Notes: a model not told the origin generated them from the sequence alone. 23,770 nt of DNA from Euglena gracilis (GCA_900893395.1 CAAHFI010466647.1:1-23770); one strand, 5' to 3'; positions 8,000 through 15,921 are shown, counted from the first letter of the stretch. Numbers and translations: made by a program.

Positions 8000-8142
8000 A
8001 CCCAGAGTTTTTTGCCCACTATACCGGCACCCCTGCACTTGCAGGGGTGAGAAATCGGGAGGTTTTTCATTCATGAAACTTACGTCCCCTGGCTGTCAAT
8101 GCAAGAACTGATGTGATCATTTGTATAAAAAAAAACTCTGAA
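8000..8142. other. Short insert with perfect hairpin
   Basis: Separates ATFQEAC from LLQDDEEWIQ, which are adjacent in the family. It contains CACCCCTGCA and TGCAGGGGTG (8028-8049), a perfect 10-bp inverted repeat with a 2-base centre, followed by an A run. No flanking duplication is evident. Confidence 0.5.
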
Positions 8143-8187
8143 GCTAACTTCGAGGCCTTTTGCAGGATGATGAGGAATGGATCCAAT
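8143..8187 (+). pseudogene. Helitron fragment (LLQDDEEWIQ)
   Basis: Reads RGLLQDDEEWIQ, the family 'G-L-L-x-x-D-x-E-W' motif that follows T-F-x-x-A-C. The match ends at 8186, directly before an inverted-repeat-bounded insert. Confidence 0.85.
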
Positions 8188-8451
8188 CTGGCTTCTTTTT
8201 CGGCATCCCACAAAAGCAAAAAAACCATGGTCCAAAACTGCCCACACACATGGTCAGGCGACACTGAGGAGGTGGGGTGGATGGCTCAGCAAATGCTAAA
8301 ATCATGTTTTTTGTTGCATTCTGTATTTGACATTTCCCGGTTCTTCTCAGAAAAAATGCCGCCACTTCCATCATTCAATGCAAAGCATATCCTGCTCAAC
8401 TACTTACACTTCATGAATGACATCGGGGGGGGGGCAGAAAAAAAAAGCCTG
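8188..8451. mobile_element. Possible 264-bp inverted-repeat element
   Basis: Left end CTGGCTTCTTTTTC-GGC (8188-8204) is an imperfect inverted copy of the right end GGCAGAAAAAAAAAGCCTG (8433-8451). It lies exactly between EEWIQ and CLAEA of the Helitron protein, which are contiguous in intact copies. I did not find a clear target duplication. The 118-codon frame running through it is not similar to the Helitron. Confidence 0.4.
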
Positions 8452-8720
8452 CTTCCGTTGCCTTGCTGAAGCAAAGCAGCACTTCACAGCCCCACAATTG
8501 CGGAATTTGTTTGTTGTCATCTTGGACTTCAATGAGCCTAAAGACCCAAAAGCTCTCTGGGAAAAATTCCTTGATGACTTCATGGAAGACAAGAAATGGG
8601 CAGCTGCAAAACAGGGATTGGCATGCAGCCGAGAAGAGCTGGCCAATGCAGCTTTGTGGGATGTTGAAATGATTTTGCAAACCAAAGATCTGATAAAAAT
8701 ACACCGGCTTGGTGTTGTTT
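8452..8720 (+). pseudogene. Helitron fragment (LRNLFVVILDFNEPKDPKALW)
   Basis: Reads CLAEAKQHFTAPQLRNLFVV, then ILDFNEPKDPKALWEKFLDD, and later ALWDVEMILQTKD. It corresponds to the family blocks 'L-R-x-L-F-x-x-[IL]-L-x-x-x-x-P-x-x-P-x-x-L-W' and 'A-L-x-x-[IV]-x-x-[IL]-L'. Open from about 8417 to 8743. A 16-base sequence at its end (CTGATAAAAATACACC) recurs at 8758 with one base less, suggesting a small insertion of about 70 bp. Confidence 0.93.
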
Positions 8721-8797
8721 TATTACTCTGTCAAAACCAATGACGAATTTCAAATGCTGATAAAATACACCAGGGGATTTCTCAAAGGATGGGAGGG

Positions 8798-8825
8798 GGT
8801 CCAGCCAGCCGGTGCTGGCTGGACC
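8798..8825. repeat. Perfect 12-bp stem hairpin GGTCCAGCCAGC/GCTGGCTGGACC
   Basis: A perfect 12-bp inverted repeat with loop CGGT, followed by a G run. The arm contains GGCTGGACC, the unit end typical of the satellite arrays at 20138 and 22975. It lies in the spacer (8721-8940) between two helicase-proximal Helitron blocks. Confidence 0.85.
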
Positions 8826-8945
8826 GGGGGGGGGGGTGACAGGTCCAGGGTCCTTCTTTGCCCCCTGTAAAAACCTTTTGATTTGGCGGAATTTCAGATC
8901 TTTGCGGACAACAAATGGGCAGACTCTTCGTCGCTGGCCAAATAT

Positions 8946-9186
8946 GCCGTTTCCACACCCTCCCCCCCGGCATGACCGCATTCCAGAAATTCGTCGTATG
9001 GAGACAACGTACGACGCTGCACAAGAACAAAACAAGGTTGACAACATGCTGGCCATGTGCAACGTGGAGCAGAAAGCCATTTTTGAACACATCACCCAAG
9101 AGCTGCATGCATCACCCACCAAATCCAAATGCTTTTTCTTGTACGCGTGTGGTGGCTGTGGGAAATCCAGGCTTTTTCGGAAATAA
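8946..9186 (+). pseudogene. Helitron helicase N-terminus with Walker A
   Basis: Open reading through MPFPHPPPRHDRIPEIRR, then YDAAQEQNKVDNMLAMCNVE, QKAIFEHI and LYACGGCGKS. GGCGKS at 9151-9168 is the Walker A loop of the Pif1-like helicase (usual form G-x-G-G-T-G-K-[ST]; here C replaces T). L-N-x-E-Q-x-x-[IV]-F before it is the Q-motif region. Part of a longer open frame from 8812, but the family match begins around 8946. Confidence 0.95.
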
Positions 9187-9236
9187 TTGTGACGCCATTT
9201 GTGCCAAAAAAGCCTGTGGAGAACATTTTTGCTGGA

Positions 9237-9277
9237 GCTGCTGCTGGCCCATGTTCGTGCACGTGGACAAATTGCCA
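9237..9277 (+). pseudogene. Helitron helicase fragment (LLLAHVRARGQIA)
   Basis: Reads LLLAHVRARGQIA, the helix after Walker A in the family ('x-x-L-L-A-x-[VI]-R-x-x-G-x-[IV]-A'). About 50 bp of foreign or decayed sequence separates it from Walker A. It ends in ATTGCCA, which is duplicated at 9546. Confidence 0.9.
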
Positions 9278-9545
9278 AATGGACAGCAGCCTTTTGTGGT
9301 TTCCCAAAATTTAAACTTCGACTGACTTTCACCGCCAGTGCAAAAAAAAAACAACCTGCCCAACGCGATTATTAAAAAAAATGCAATATTATTTGTTGCA
9401 ATATTTCCTGACAAACTGGAGAATTTGCACACATTTTCCTCCCCTACTGTGTTTGGGGGCATCAATCACCAGATCACCAGTGCCTGCAGACAGCTGCTAT
9501 GGTGCACTTTGCTCCCCCCCCCCAATCAAGCTGCAGCCCAGAACC
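9278..9545. mobile_element. 268-bp insertion with ATTGCCA target duplication
   Basis: ATTGCCA occurs at 9271-9277 and 9546-9552. With a single copy of it, GQIA runs in frame into TAMTGIAAVLLTGG, the helicase motif Ia order known for the family, so the insertion is precise. Inverted ends are weak at best. The interior has an A run, a near-repeat of GCAATATT, a C run and no coding signal. Confidence 0.65.
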
Positions 9546-9665
9546 ATTGCCACTGCAATGACGGGCATTGCAGCCGTGCTTCTGACAGGAGGCACAACTG
9601 TGCACTCCCGATTTGCTATTCCAGTTCCACTGTTGGACAAAGAGCCAAAGAGTTCAGGCCAGACA
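9546..9665 (+). pseudogene. Helitron helicase motif Ia (GIAAVLLTGGTTVHSRF)
   Basis: Reads IATAMTGIAAVLLTGGTTVH, then SRFAIPVPLLDKEPKS. It matches the Pif1/Helitron 'S-G-I-A-A-x-L-L-x-G-G-x-T-x-H-S-x-F-x-[IL]-P' motif Ia. It is clean and without stops until about 9700. Confidence 0.96.
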
Positions 9666-9869
9666 TTTGCTGACAAAATTCAACGTTTCCATTTAACACT
9701 AACGTAACAGCAACTACAAACAATGTCTTCAACCAGGGTTTTGAATGATGGGGGGAAATGGGACTTGATCAACTTTTCTAGCAGAAAATGGCGACATCAA
9801 TGGAATCAAAAATTGTGCTTTCAGCAGCTCTTTAATTTGGCAAAATGGTTTCCCCACATTATCATCAAA

Positions 9870-9990
9870 TGTGCTGGCTCCATCACCTTGCAATCAGAAA
9901 GAGCAAAAATTTTGCGTGATGCTGCCATCATTGTCCTCGACGAGGCAACCATGGGGGAAGGCCTGATGTTTCACCAAGGTTTCTTTCAGT
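9870..9990 (+). pseudogene. Helitron helicase Walker B (IIVLDEATM)
   Basis: Reads SITLQSERAKILRDAAIIVL then DEATMGEGLMF. IIVLDEAT at 9927-9950 is Walker B of Pif1-type helicases (usual D-E-A/I-x-M). Separated from motif Ia by about 200 bp of foreign or decayed sequence. Confidence 0.95.
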
Positions 9991-10126
9991 TCATTGGCAG
10001 TTCATTGTCAACACATCCACAACCCCCTGTTCTTCTGTCACTCCCTTCCAGAAAACTGCCCACAGTGCAGAATTTTTTTTAAAAAAATCCTCTCAATTCT
10101 CCTTCCATGGTGAATGACGAAAAAAA

Positions 10127-10213
10127 AGGCTAGGGTCAGGGTCAGGGTTACACCACACATGGTCAGGGTGAGGTTGAAAAAAAAGGTCAGGGTCGGGGTT
10201 AGGGTGAAGGTTA
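10127..10213 (+). repeat. Degenerate telomere-like repeats inside the Helitron
   Basis: Repeated GGTCAGGGT, TAGGGTCAGGGTCAGGGTTA and GGGGTTAGGGTGAAGG units. The pattern is a degraded TTAGGG/TCAGGG-type short repeat on the + strand, broken by an A run. It lies in the gap (9991-10402) between Walker B and the next helicase block. No other feature was seen in that gap. Confidence 0.75.
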
Positions 10214-10402
10214 AAACGACACAGGGTTTTCCAAAGATAAAATAGTCAGTGCAGAGTTTAAAAAGCAAATGCAGTTTGGATGATTGGTGCAGATAGCGTC
10301 TATTTCATGGATGGGTTGGTGTGGGTTCCGTTGAATGGCAGGAATAATGCTTCCGTATTGCAAGCAAACTATGCACAATTTAAAGAAACCTGGCTGTAAT
10401 GT

Positions 10403-10648
10403 GTTGATGACCTACTGCGAGACATCATGGGAAATGAGGACACCAGTTTGGCAGCCATTCCATTTGGGGCAAATTGGTGCTCCTTTCAGGAGACTTTCAA
10501 CCAGGCTGAATTTCACCAATCTGGGGGGAATTCAGGCTGTTTTGACAACTACCTCCTGTGGTACCACACGCAGGGCGCGCCGGCACTGTGAAAGCCACCC
10601 TCATGAACACTCCTTGTGGGAACATTTCAAAATACTCAAGTTGACAAC
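10403..10648 (+). pseudogene. Helitron helicase motif III region (LLSGDFQ)
   Basis: 10403-10465 reads VDDLLRDIMGNEDTSLAA then IPFG. One frame over, 10474-10500 reads LVLLSGDFQ, which is helicase motif III ('x-x-x-G-D-F-x-Q'). Further on, LWEHFKILKLTT is the family 'S-x-L-W-x-x-F-x-x-x-x-L-x-x-N-M-R' block up to the insertion edge at 10648-10653. At least two frame changes lie within it. Confidence 0.93.
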
Positions 10649-10948
10649 CATGCCATTTTGAAATGAACATTGACCCTTTACCAAGATTGCTCAATGGCTG
10701 CCCTATCAGATGTGCTGATCCTCACTCCTCACTGTTTCAATTTTAAAGCGTCTGAGCAATACAAATATCAATTTATGTCCTGATACTGCGATGTGTCTGA
10801 AAGTGACAATGTGCCCATTTCACAATGTGTCAATATCAGAATGTGTCAAAAAGGTAATGTGCCAATTTATGACCAACATGGGTTGAAAACGTGTTTTCAG
10901 GCGTTCAGTTTGGCTTTCATTGACTTGCAAAGAAATGGCATGTATCAA
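10649..10948. mobile_element. Insertion of about 295 bp splitting LT|NMR
   Basis: The Helitron reads LKLTT before it and TNMRVQR after it, residues that are contiguous in the family. ACAACCATGC (10644-10653) and ACAAACATGC (10949-10958) form a 9-of-10 direct repeat. The inner ends contain CATGCCATTT (10649-10658) and AAATGGCATG (10933-10942), a perfect 10-bp inverted repeat. Left direct repeat and inverted repeat overlap, so the exact edge is ambiguous by a few bases. It encloses a 16-bp tandem array. Confidence 0.6.
10791..10871 (+). repeat. 16-bp tandem repeat, about five units
   Basis: Units begin AATGTGTC or AATGTGCC at 10808, 10824, 10840 and 10856, preceded by a similar ATGTGTCTGAAAGTGAC. 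Spacing is exactly 16 bp for four units; the second halves vary. It lies inside the element at 10649-10948. Confidence 0.85.
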
Positions 10949-11070
10949 ACAAACATGCGTGTCCAACGCCTGATCCATGATCCCGCTGCCCAAGAAAACG
11001 CAAGACAATTTGCTGAGTGGTTGCTGCAAATTGGAGATGGACAAATGGAGACTGTGCAGATACCGAAAAA
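10949..11070 (+). pseudogene. Helitron helicase fragment (TNMRVQR ... FAEWLLQIGDG)
   Basis: Reads TNMRVQRLIHDPAAQENARQ, then FAEWLLQIGDGQMETVQIP. It matches the family motif 'L-x-x-N-M-R ... F-x-x-W-L-L-x-I-G-x-G' and the following I-P. The frame is continuous and closes at a stop at about 11078. Confidence 0.95.
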
Positions 11071-11429
11071 ATGCGTGTAGTCCTGGGTTTTTCTCCTGCC
11101 CAGGTTTTGTCTGCAAGGTTAATAACAAAACTTATAGCAGCATGTCGGCAGGAAAGGCGCACGCTGTCCTTTTTCCCCACCCAGGAGGCCTTGAGAGGGG
11201 TGTGTCCAGACCCCCTTCCCACATGGGGGGAACCTGGGAAAAGCTTTGTGATGTGGATGGGCCAAAGACCACAGGCCAAATTGTTGCAAAAACCCCTGAT
11301 TTTCTTTGAAAATTATTCCCTGCACTCTTTTGAATCGTCCAATTCTTTCCCGTTTGAAGATCACCAAATCACCAAAATTCGTTTCTCACACAATCGAAAG
11401 ATGACAAATTGCAAAAAAAAAACCCCAGC
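11071..11429. other. Spacer between GDG-IP and LIRCVFPSL blocks
   Basis: About 360 bp without family match. A 176-codon open frame (11017-11547) passes through it but only its last part (from about 11430) resembles the Helitron. G-rich in the centre; no inverted ends were found. Confidence 0.45.
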
Positions 11430-11700
11430 TGAAGATTTTACCGACCATTTGCAGCTCATTCGATGTGTGTTTCCATCTTTGGAGACTGGCGCTTTTGATG
11501 GCAGCAGTCAGTGCTTCACAAGAAACATGTCTTTTGCACACATATAGAAAAAAAATGAACATGTATTTCTTCCCTTATGAAGCTCTGCCCAAAATGCATG
11601 TATTCTGACAACGCTGAACAAATACGTGGATGATATGAACACATCCATTCTCCACCTACATGAAGGACAGGAGTACGAGTACCTGAGCGCTTATCCTGCC
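11430..11700 (+). pseudogene. Helitron helicase fragments (IRCVFPSL; ILTTLNKYVDDMN)
   Basis: 11430-11495 reads EDFTDHLQLIRCVFPSL, the 'L-[IV]-x-x-V-[FY]-P-x-[LI]' segment. 11596-11700 reads CILTTLNKYVDDMNTSILHL, then HEGQEYEYLSA, the family 'R-A-I-L-T-x-x-N-x-x-V-x-x-[IM]-N' and 'Y-L-S-x-D' segments. About 100 bp of unmatched sequence lies between. Confidence 0.93.
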
Positions 11701-11921
11701 ATTTCTTATTCTGCATCAGCCCTGAATTCCCGGGGGATACGGGGGTATTCTATTTGTGATTTTTTCCCACAAAACCATGACAATCAGCCTGTTTCGTCTG
11801 TGGCATTACTCTGGACAAGGACACTGGCAGGTATGTGTAAATAGAACCCCATAAGAAAGCAATGATGATGTCTGGCTGTAGCCATTAACACTGTCGTAGA
11901 TGGGACTGGCTCATATTTTTG
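11701..11921. other. Spacer between YLSA and DYFGPEAAEM
   Basis: About 220 bp of unmatched sequence between two adjacent family blocks. It has no defined ends and nothing recognisable. Confidence 0.4.
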
Positions 11922-12145
11922 AGAAATGGTATGCTGCTGACTATTTTGGACCCGAGGCTGCTGAGATGGAAATGCAATTTCCCATTGAAGTCCTCAACAC
12001 CCTGCTGACCTCAGGCCTACCCCTCATCGTTTGGTTTTGAAGCAAGGCGCCCCCGTCGTGTTCTTGCGCAACCTGAACCGTCGCCAAGGGTTGATGAATG
12101 GAACCCGTGGAGTGGTTGTGGAATGTCGAAGGAACAGTTCCTTCT
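11922..12145 (+). pseudogene. Helitron helicase fragment (LKQGAPVVFLRNL, GLMNGTR)
   Basis: Reads DYFGPEAAEMEMQFPIEVLN, then LLTSGLP. After one frame change it reads HRLVLKQGAPVVFLRNL and RRQGLMNGTRGVVVE. It matches 'P-x-E-x-L-x-x-x-x-x-x-G-[LI]-P-x-H-x-L-x-L-K-x-G-x-P-[VI]-[MI]-L-L-R-N-[LI]' and 'G-L-x-N-G-T-R'. A very typical helicase C-terminal half. Confidence 0.96.
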
Positions 12146-12394
12146 CATTCCTGGGAGGGTTCGCAACTCTCCAGACAGGTTTCTGGGCCAAAAACCAGAT
12201 AATCACTCTGAAAAAACCAGTCACCCATCCGGGGAGGGGTCGGCCAGTGACCAAATAATTGTACGCTCCCAATTCAGATGTTGGTGACAATGTTGGTGAA
12301 AATGCAATTTCTTTCATATATCTTTTCTCCTCAGCTGAAAGGTCGCATACGTGTTCAACTGATATTTATTCTGCACACCACTGTTCCCTCCCAC

Positions 12395-12690
12395 TGCTAC
12401 GCAAAATGCCTACGTGTTAGGCTCACATCTGGAAGCCACTGTGGTGAGATTGTTGCAGTGCCCCGAATCAATCTCACCCCTGGGAGTGAAATTGATGGAA
12501 ATGCACAGGGGATTTCTTGGTCCATCGTGTTTCTACCAGTCGAGCTCAGTCCAACTGACACCAAACTCACACTCCCCAAAACACCCAGAATGGCTGCACT
12601 TGGCTGCCAAGCTGCCCCCCAAAAAAAACCGACATGCGGCACAAAAAAAAGAACTTCACCCACTATCCCCTCCAATTCAGAAAAAAATCC
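12395..12690 (+). pseudogene. Helitron helicase fragments (GEIVAVPRINLTP; LQFRKK)
   Basis: 12397-12490 reads LTSGSHCGEIVAVPRINLTP, the family 'G-x-x-x-G-x-x-x-x-I-P-R-I-x-L' block. At about 12668-12690, YPLQFRKK is a remnant of 'P-F-x-x-x-R-R-Q-F-P'. The roughly 170 bp between them, and the 250 bp before 12395, are unmatched. The frame is open from 12278 to 12781 but most of it is not Helitron. Confidence 0.8.
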
Positions 12691-12760
12691 CCTGCTGCTG
12701 TCCCTTTCATTCGTCGTCACCCACACCGTTTTTCATATGTCGTTTTCATCACCTTTACAA

Positions 12761-13136
12761 CTAAACCCTCCTCCCAAATAAACCCCCCCCTTGGGGTCCA
12801 ACTTTGGCGACCGAATAAATACCCCCCCATCTCGCACCGACGACCCGGATTTTGACCTTAAAATGTTGATAAAAAATCACAATATCTGGCAACAAATTAC
12901 GAAAAAAAATCGACATTTCGGGCTCATCTGGTATTTCGAAGTTGCTAAATTTCATGAGAAAGTACAAAAATGACTCCAAGGGGGGTTTGGGTGCTATTTT
13001 GGACCCCACGAAGTTTTGAAATTTTCGAAAATTTTGGGGTGATGTTTCTTCCCCCAACCCCCCCTCCTGGGGCGGGGCTTCACGCGAAAGAAAAAAAATA
13101 CCCCCGGGGGGGGCATTATTTGGGAGGGGGGTTTAG
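12761..13136. mobile_element. 376-bp MITE with about 35-bp terminal inverted repeats
   Basis: The left end reads CTAAACCCTCCTCCCAAATA then AACCCCCCCCC. The inverse of the right end reads CTAAACCCCCCTCCCAAATA then ATGCCCCCCC. The inverted repeats are therefore about 30-35 bp with few differences. TTTACA occurs just outside both ends (12754-12759 and 13140-13145), a candidate 6-bp target duplication offset by one to three bases. The interior is A/T-rich with G/C runs and no coding signal. It sits in a larger gap (12691-13244) between the QFP and TINKSQGQ parts of the helicase. Confidence 0.8.
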
Positions 13137-13244
13137 CATTTTACATCATTAATTCTGACATTATTCCTTTCATTCGACTTTTCCATTGCACTGTTCATTT
13201 CTGAAGCCCCCATGTTCACAGTTTGAATGACGGCGTGCCCCTAA

Positions 13245-13670
13245 TATCCAATTCGTCTGGCGTATTGCATGACCATAAACAAATCACAAGGCCAGGCCAG
13301 GGTGTTCATTGGTGTCTTTTGGCGTTCATAAAATTCTACAAATAAGCCTCCGCACAAATTCAAGCGATTTTTGAACCTTGCATGTGTGCACTCATGTGAG
13401 ACCTTCACCTTTCCTGTGAAAAACGCCTTTTTTCGCAAAAAAACATTTAGACATGACTGGAGCACGGGGGGGGGAGTGGGGTGATGGTGAAGATACACCT
13501 TCAAAAAAAAAAACTGTTTCTAATGTTTCCTCCACTTCTGTGCGCCCTGCAGCTGACCTTTGATCGTGTTGGTGTGTGGTTACCAGCCCCAGTTTTCAGC
13601 CACGGCCAACTTTATGTTGCATGTTCACGAGTTGGTGACGGCAACAAACTGTGGATTGCTGCTGCAAACC
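13245..13670 (+). pseudogene. Helitron helicase C-terminus (MTINKSQGQ; FSHGQLYVACSRV)
   Basis: 13250-13295 reads FVWRIA then, one frame over, MTINKSQGQ (13269-13295), helicase motif V. After about 245 bp of insert, 13541-13670 reads ALQLTFDRVGVWLPAPVFSH, GQLYVACSRVGDG and NKLWIA, motif VI. This is the end of the family core. The usual last residues (N-V-V-Y-x-E-[VI]-L) are not legible. Confidence 0.96.
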
Positions 13671-15350
13671 TCTCTCAATTCCACTGTCACAGCTGTGCTT
13701 TTTTCAACTACTTTTTGCAGCCGTCGACTCACAGCACCCCCTCTCGGGGGGGGGTCCTGATGGCCGGCTGCAAAAAAAAAAACGTCCCCAAGCAGGTAGA
13801 GGATCCAGCGCAGGGGGGGGGGGACATGGCATTTACTGCAAAGCCTGCCTGGAAACAGCTGGCAAAAAAAAAGCAACAGGCTGGACCCCACCTACCCCTC
13901 ACCCCAGGGGTCTTTTGCCTTGAAAAAGAAAAGATAAATTCTCTCAATGACCCAAACCCCCACCCATTTTTCAAAAACTGTCCATTTGCCAGGCCACACT
14001 GACCTACCCCTCTGGGAGGAGGCCAATGCCCCCCAGCCCACCCAGCCACTCTTAAACCCCCAACCCCAGGGGTTGCAAATCATTTGATACAACCAACAGT
14101 GGATTTGTGGACTTAACTGACTGCTGGAGCCTCAAACGCAGCCCAAGGAGTGAAAAATATTGTATGGACCGAACTTCTCACGTGAGACGCTACATTCGCA
14201 CTGACACGTTTGTTCACCTTGATCGCACCCTCACCCTCGCATTGCCATGCGCTCACTCCTGGAAACTGTGTTTGCTTTCGTCAGCCTCATCATTGAACCA
14301 GAGAGACATTCACCTTCACCTTCTGCCCACATCCTTTGCGTGTTACCGTGACAGGGGGAGAGCTACCTGCCCTTCATAGTTGGCAACCCCCAAAAAACCC
14401 CCATCATAAAGCATTTTCCTTTGAAATGAGTGACCCCACCTTGATTGACCAGAGGGGGTCAGGTCAGGTTCCGGTGGGGTTGGGGGGGGGGCTGTTGATT
14501 TGTTGATTCCCACCAGACCCTCAAAGAAATGCACACTTTTTTTAAAAAAAATTGCCGTGGCTCCTTTTTCAACAATTTTCACAAATTTGCAAGCACGGTC
14601 GAACAATGGGGTCGGGGTGCTTTGGAATGTTAAGAAGGATAGGGAAGGGGAAAAGCACTTTCGTCCACTGCCACAAACCTGAAATGTTTTAGGAGAGGAT
14701 TAAACTGCTTCTTTTTTCACTGATTTCTGGCACTGCCTGACAAACAGACAAACAAACACACACTTTGGAATCATGGATTCAGTTTGTTGCTCGTAGACCA
14801 TCACGCCATGACATTCAATTCAACGCCCTGAGCAGAAGGTTCCCAACAAAGCTCTATGGTGCACCGTTGCGTCATTGTCAAAACTGCAACACAACAAAGC
14901 AAAAAGTCCAATTTATATAATTGCTTTAGCCTTGGCATGCATTGAAGGGAGCCTGGGTGATCACCTTCCCTTTTTTGCATCCCCTTCATCACAGAGCATC
15001 CTTCATGGCAGCACGATCTGCAGCTTCAACGTCAATCCCAGAACAGATGAGAACCAAGGACTACAAAAAAATCTCACAAATTTCTGTTTCCTCCCACCCA
15101 TTCCGACCTCCACCCGTCCTCAAGTTTTTAAATCCAACAACCCACCTTGGGCCACAGCAACTTTTTCCTTTCAAGCCCCCCCCAAATTTCAGGTCATCAT
15201 TGGTCTTTATCTGCAGCCCAAATTAGGGCTATCACTAATTTTCTTGGCGTGGCAAAACAATTCCCCCTCAACACGTTCAAGGATGATTTGGTTTATTGCA
15301 GTCCGTGAAAACGACTCCTCCACGCCCAGGAAAGAGGTCATTTCTGCAGG
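13671..15350. other. No recognised gene; G/C-run-rich and mixed sequence
   Basis: The first part (13730-14100) has runs of G, C and A and phrases such as CAGGCTGGACCCCACC and CCCCAGGGG that recur in other inserts of the window. The rest is mixed sequence with short open frames of no known family. This should contain the 3' flank or end of the Helitron, but I see no CTRR end with a nearby hairpin here. Confidence 0.5.
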
Positions 15351-15496
15351 CTGAGTATGGTGGTCCACCGGCTGCCCACATGACATTTGACTTGGTTGGT
15401 TCTGCATATGACCAACACTCTCAGCTGATAGAGAAATTCCAGAGAAAAGAAATTGAAGTCAAACAGACCCTATTTTTGCGCAACTGTCCAGCATAA
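15351..15496 (+). CDS. Possible terminal exon, unknown protein
   Basis: TTTCTGCAG at 15342-15350 is a reasonable acceptor. The following frame reads AEYGGPPAAHMTFDLVGSAY, then DQHSQLIEKFQRKEIEVKQT and LFLRNCPA before a stop at 15496. Composition looks like a real protein, with mixed charged and hydrophobic residues and no homopolymer tracts. I do not recognise the family. It could equally be a remnant of another transposon or the Helitron's unrecognised 3' region. Confidence 0.3.
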
Positions 15497-15702
15497 CAGT
15501 CACACAGCCAAAAATGACCAAATTTCACAGTCACACAAGTTCAATACGAAAACCCCGGTCTATTCGTGTTTTCAAAAAAAAATCCATCTGGTTTCTGAAG
15601 TTTTCCTTTCCCAATTCAAAGGGTTTGTGCGTAGTTTTTGAGTTTTTTAAGCCAACTTTTTAAGGTTTTTAAGTCAACCCGAGCAATTTTGAATGTATTT
15701 AA
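15497..15702. other. A/T-rich spacer
   Basis: No open frame or repeat of note. It contains three near-repeats of a TTTTTAAG-type sequence (15640-15672) just before the zinc-finger-like piece. Confidence 0.4.
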
Positions 15703-15921
15703 AAGGGGTCTGGTTCTGGCAGCAGAGTTGGAAAATGCGCAAAGTGTCCAAAGGACAACAATGACTTGGTGGTGTTCCGCGCGTCTGGGGAAGCCAACTA
15801 CGGCAGGATTTATATATCCTGCCTGGCGAATCGATCCGAGGGACATGGTTCTTTCATCTGGATCACACCCAGACAGGGCGTGCGCTCACAAACCCCCCAG
15901 GACAGGCAAAATACTCAGTGA
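15703..15921 (+). CDS. GRF-type zinc-finger-like fragment
   Basis: The open frame reads VGKCAKCPKDNNDLVVFRAS, GEANYGRIYISCLANRSEGH, GSFIWI, then a stop at 15919-15921. The pattern C-x2-C, then G-R-x-[YF]-x-x-C, then x-F-x-W matches the GRF zinc finger, a small single-stranded-nucleic-acid-binding module seen in TOP3A, NEIL3 and APE2 type proteins and in many transposon-related plant and protist proteins. The fourth ligand, normally C just before F-x-W, would here be the H of EGHGSFIW. There is no ATG in frame; the frame opens at 15703 after a stop, and CTGGCAG at 15717-15723 could be an acceptor. The protein context is unknown. Confidence 0.45.
   Translation, partial: KGSGSGSRVGKCAKCPKDNNDLVVFRASGEANYGRIYISCLANRSEGHGSFIWITPRQGVRSQTPQDRQNTQ

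Larger units (their letters stand above)
40..13670 (+). mobile_element. Decayed autonomous Helitron (Rep-helicase), heavily interrupted
   Basis: A rolling-circle DNA transposon. Its single large protein would nick and join DNA through an HUH nuclease with two tyrosines and unwind it with a Pif1-type 5'-3' helicase. Protein fragments in three frames follow the family order without rearrangement from the N-terminal domain (position 40) to the last helicase motif (13670). Summed matches are near 4.4 kb, the normal size of the protein, so essentially the whole gene is present and the rest is inserted DNA. Frame changes, stops and insertions make it non-functional. The true 5' and 3' termini are not identified: the 5' end lies before the window, and the 3' end lies somewhere after 13670. 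I saw no RPA-like or OTU gene. Confidence in the family is high because every hallmark motif is readable. Confidence 0.93.

Noticed and set aside
8580-9332. 250-codon open frame on the reverse strand, the longest in the window
   Set aside because: It lies antisense to well-matched Helitron helicase sequence including Walker A and resembles no protein.
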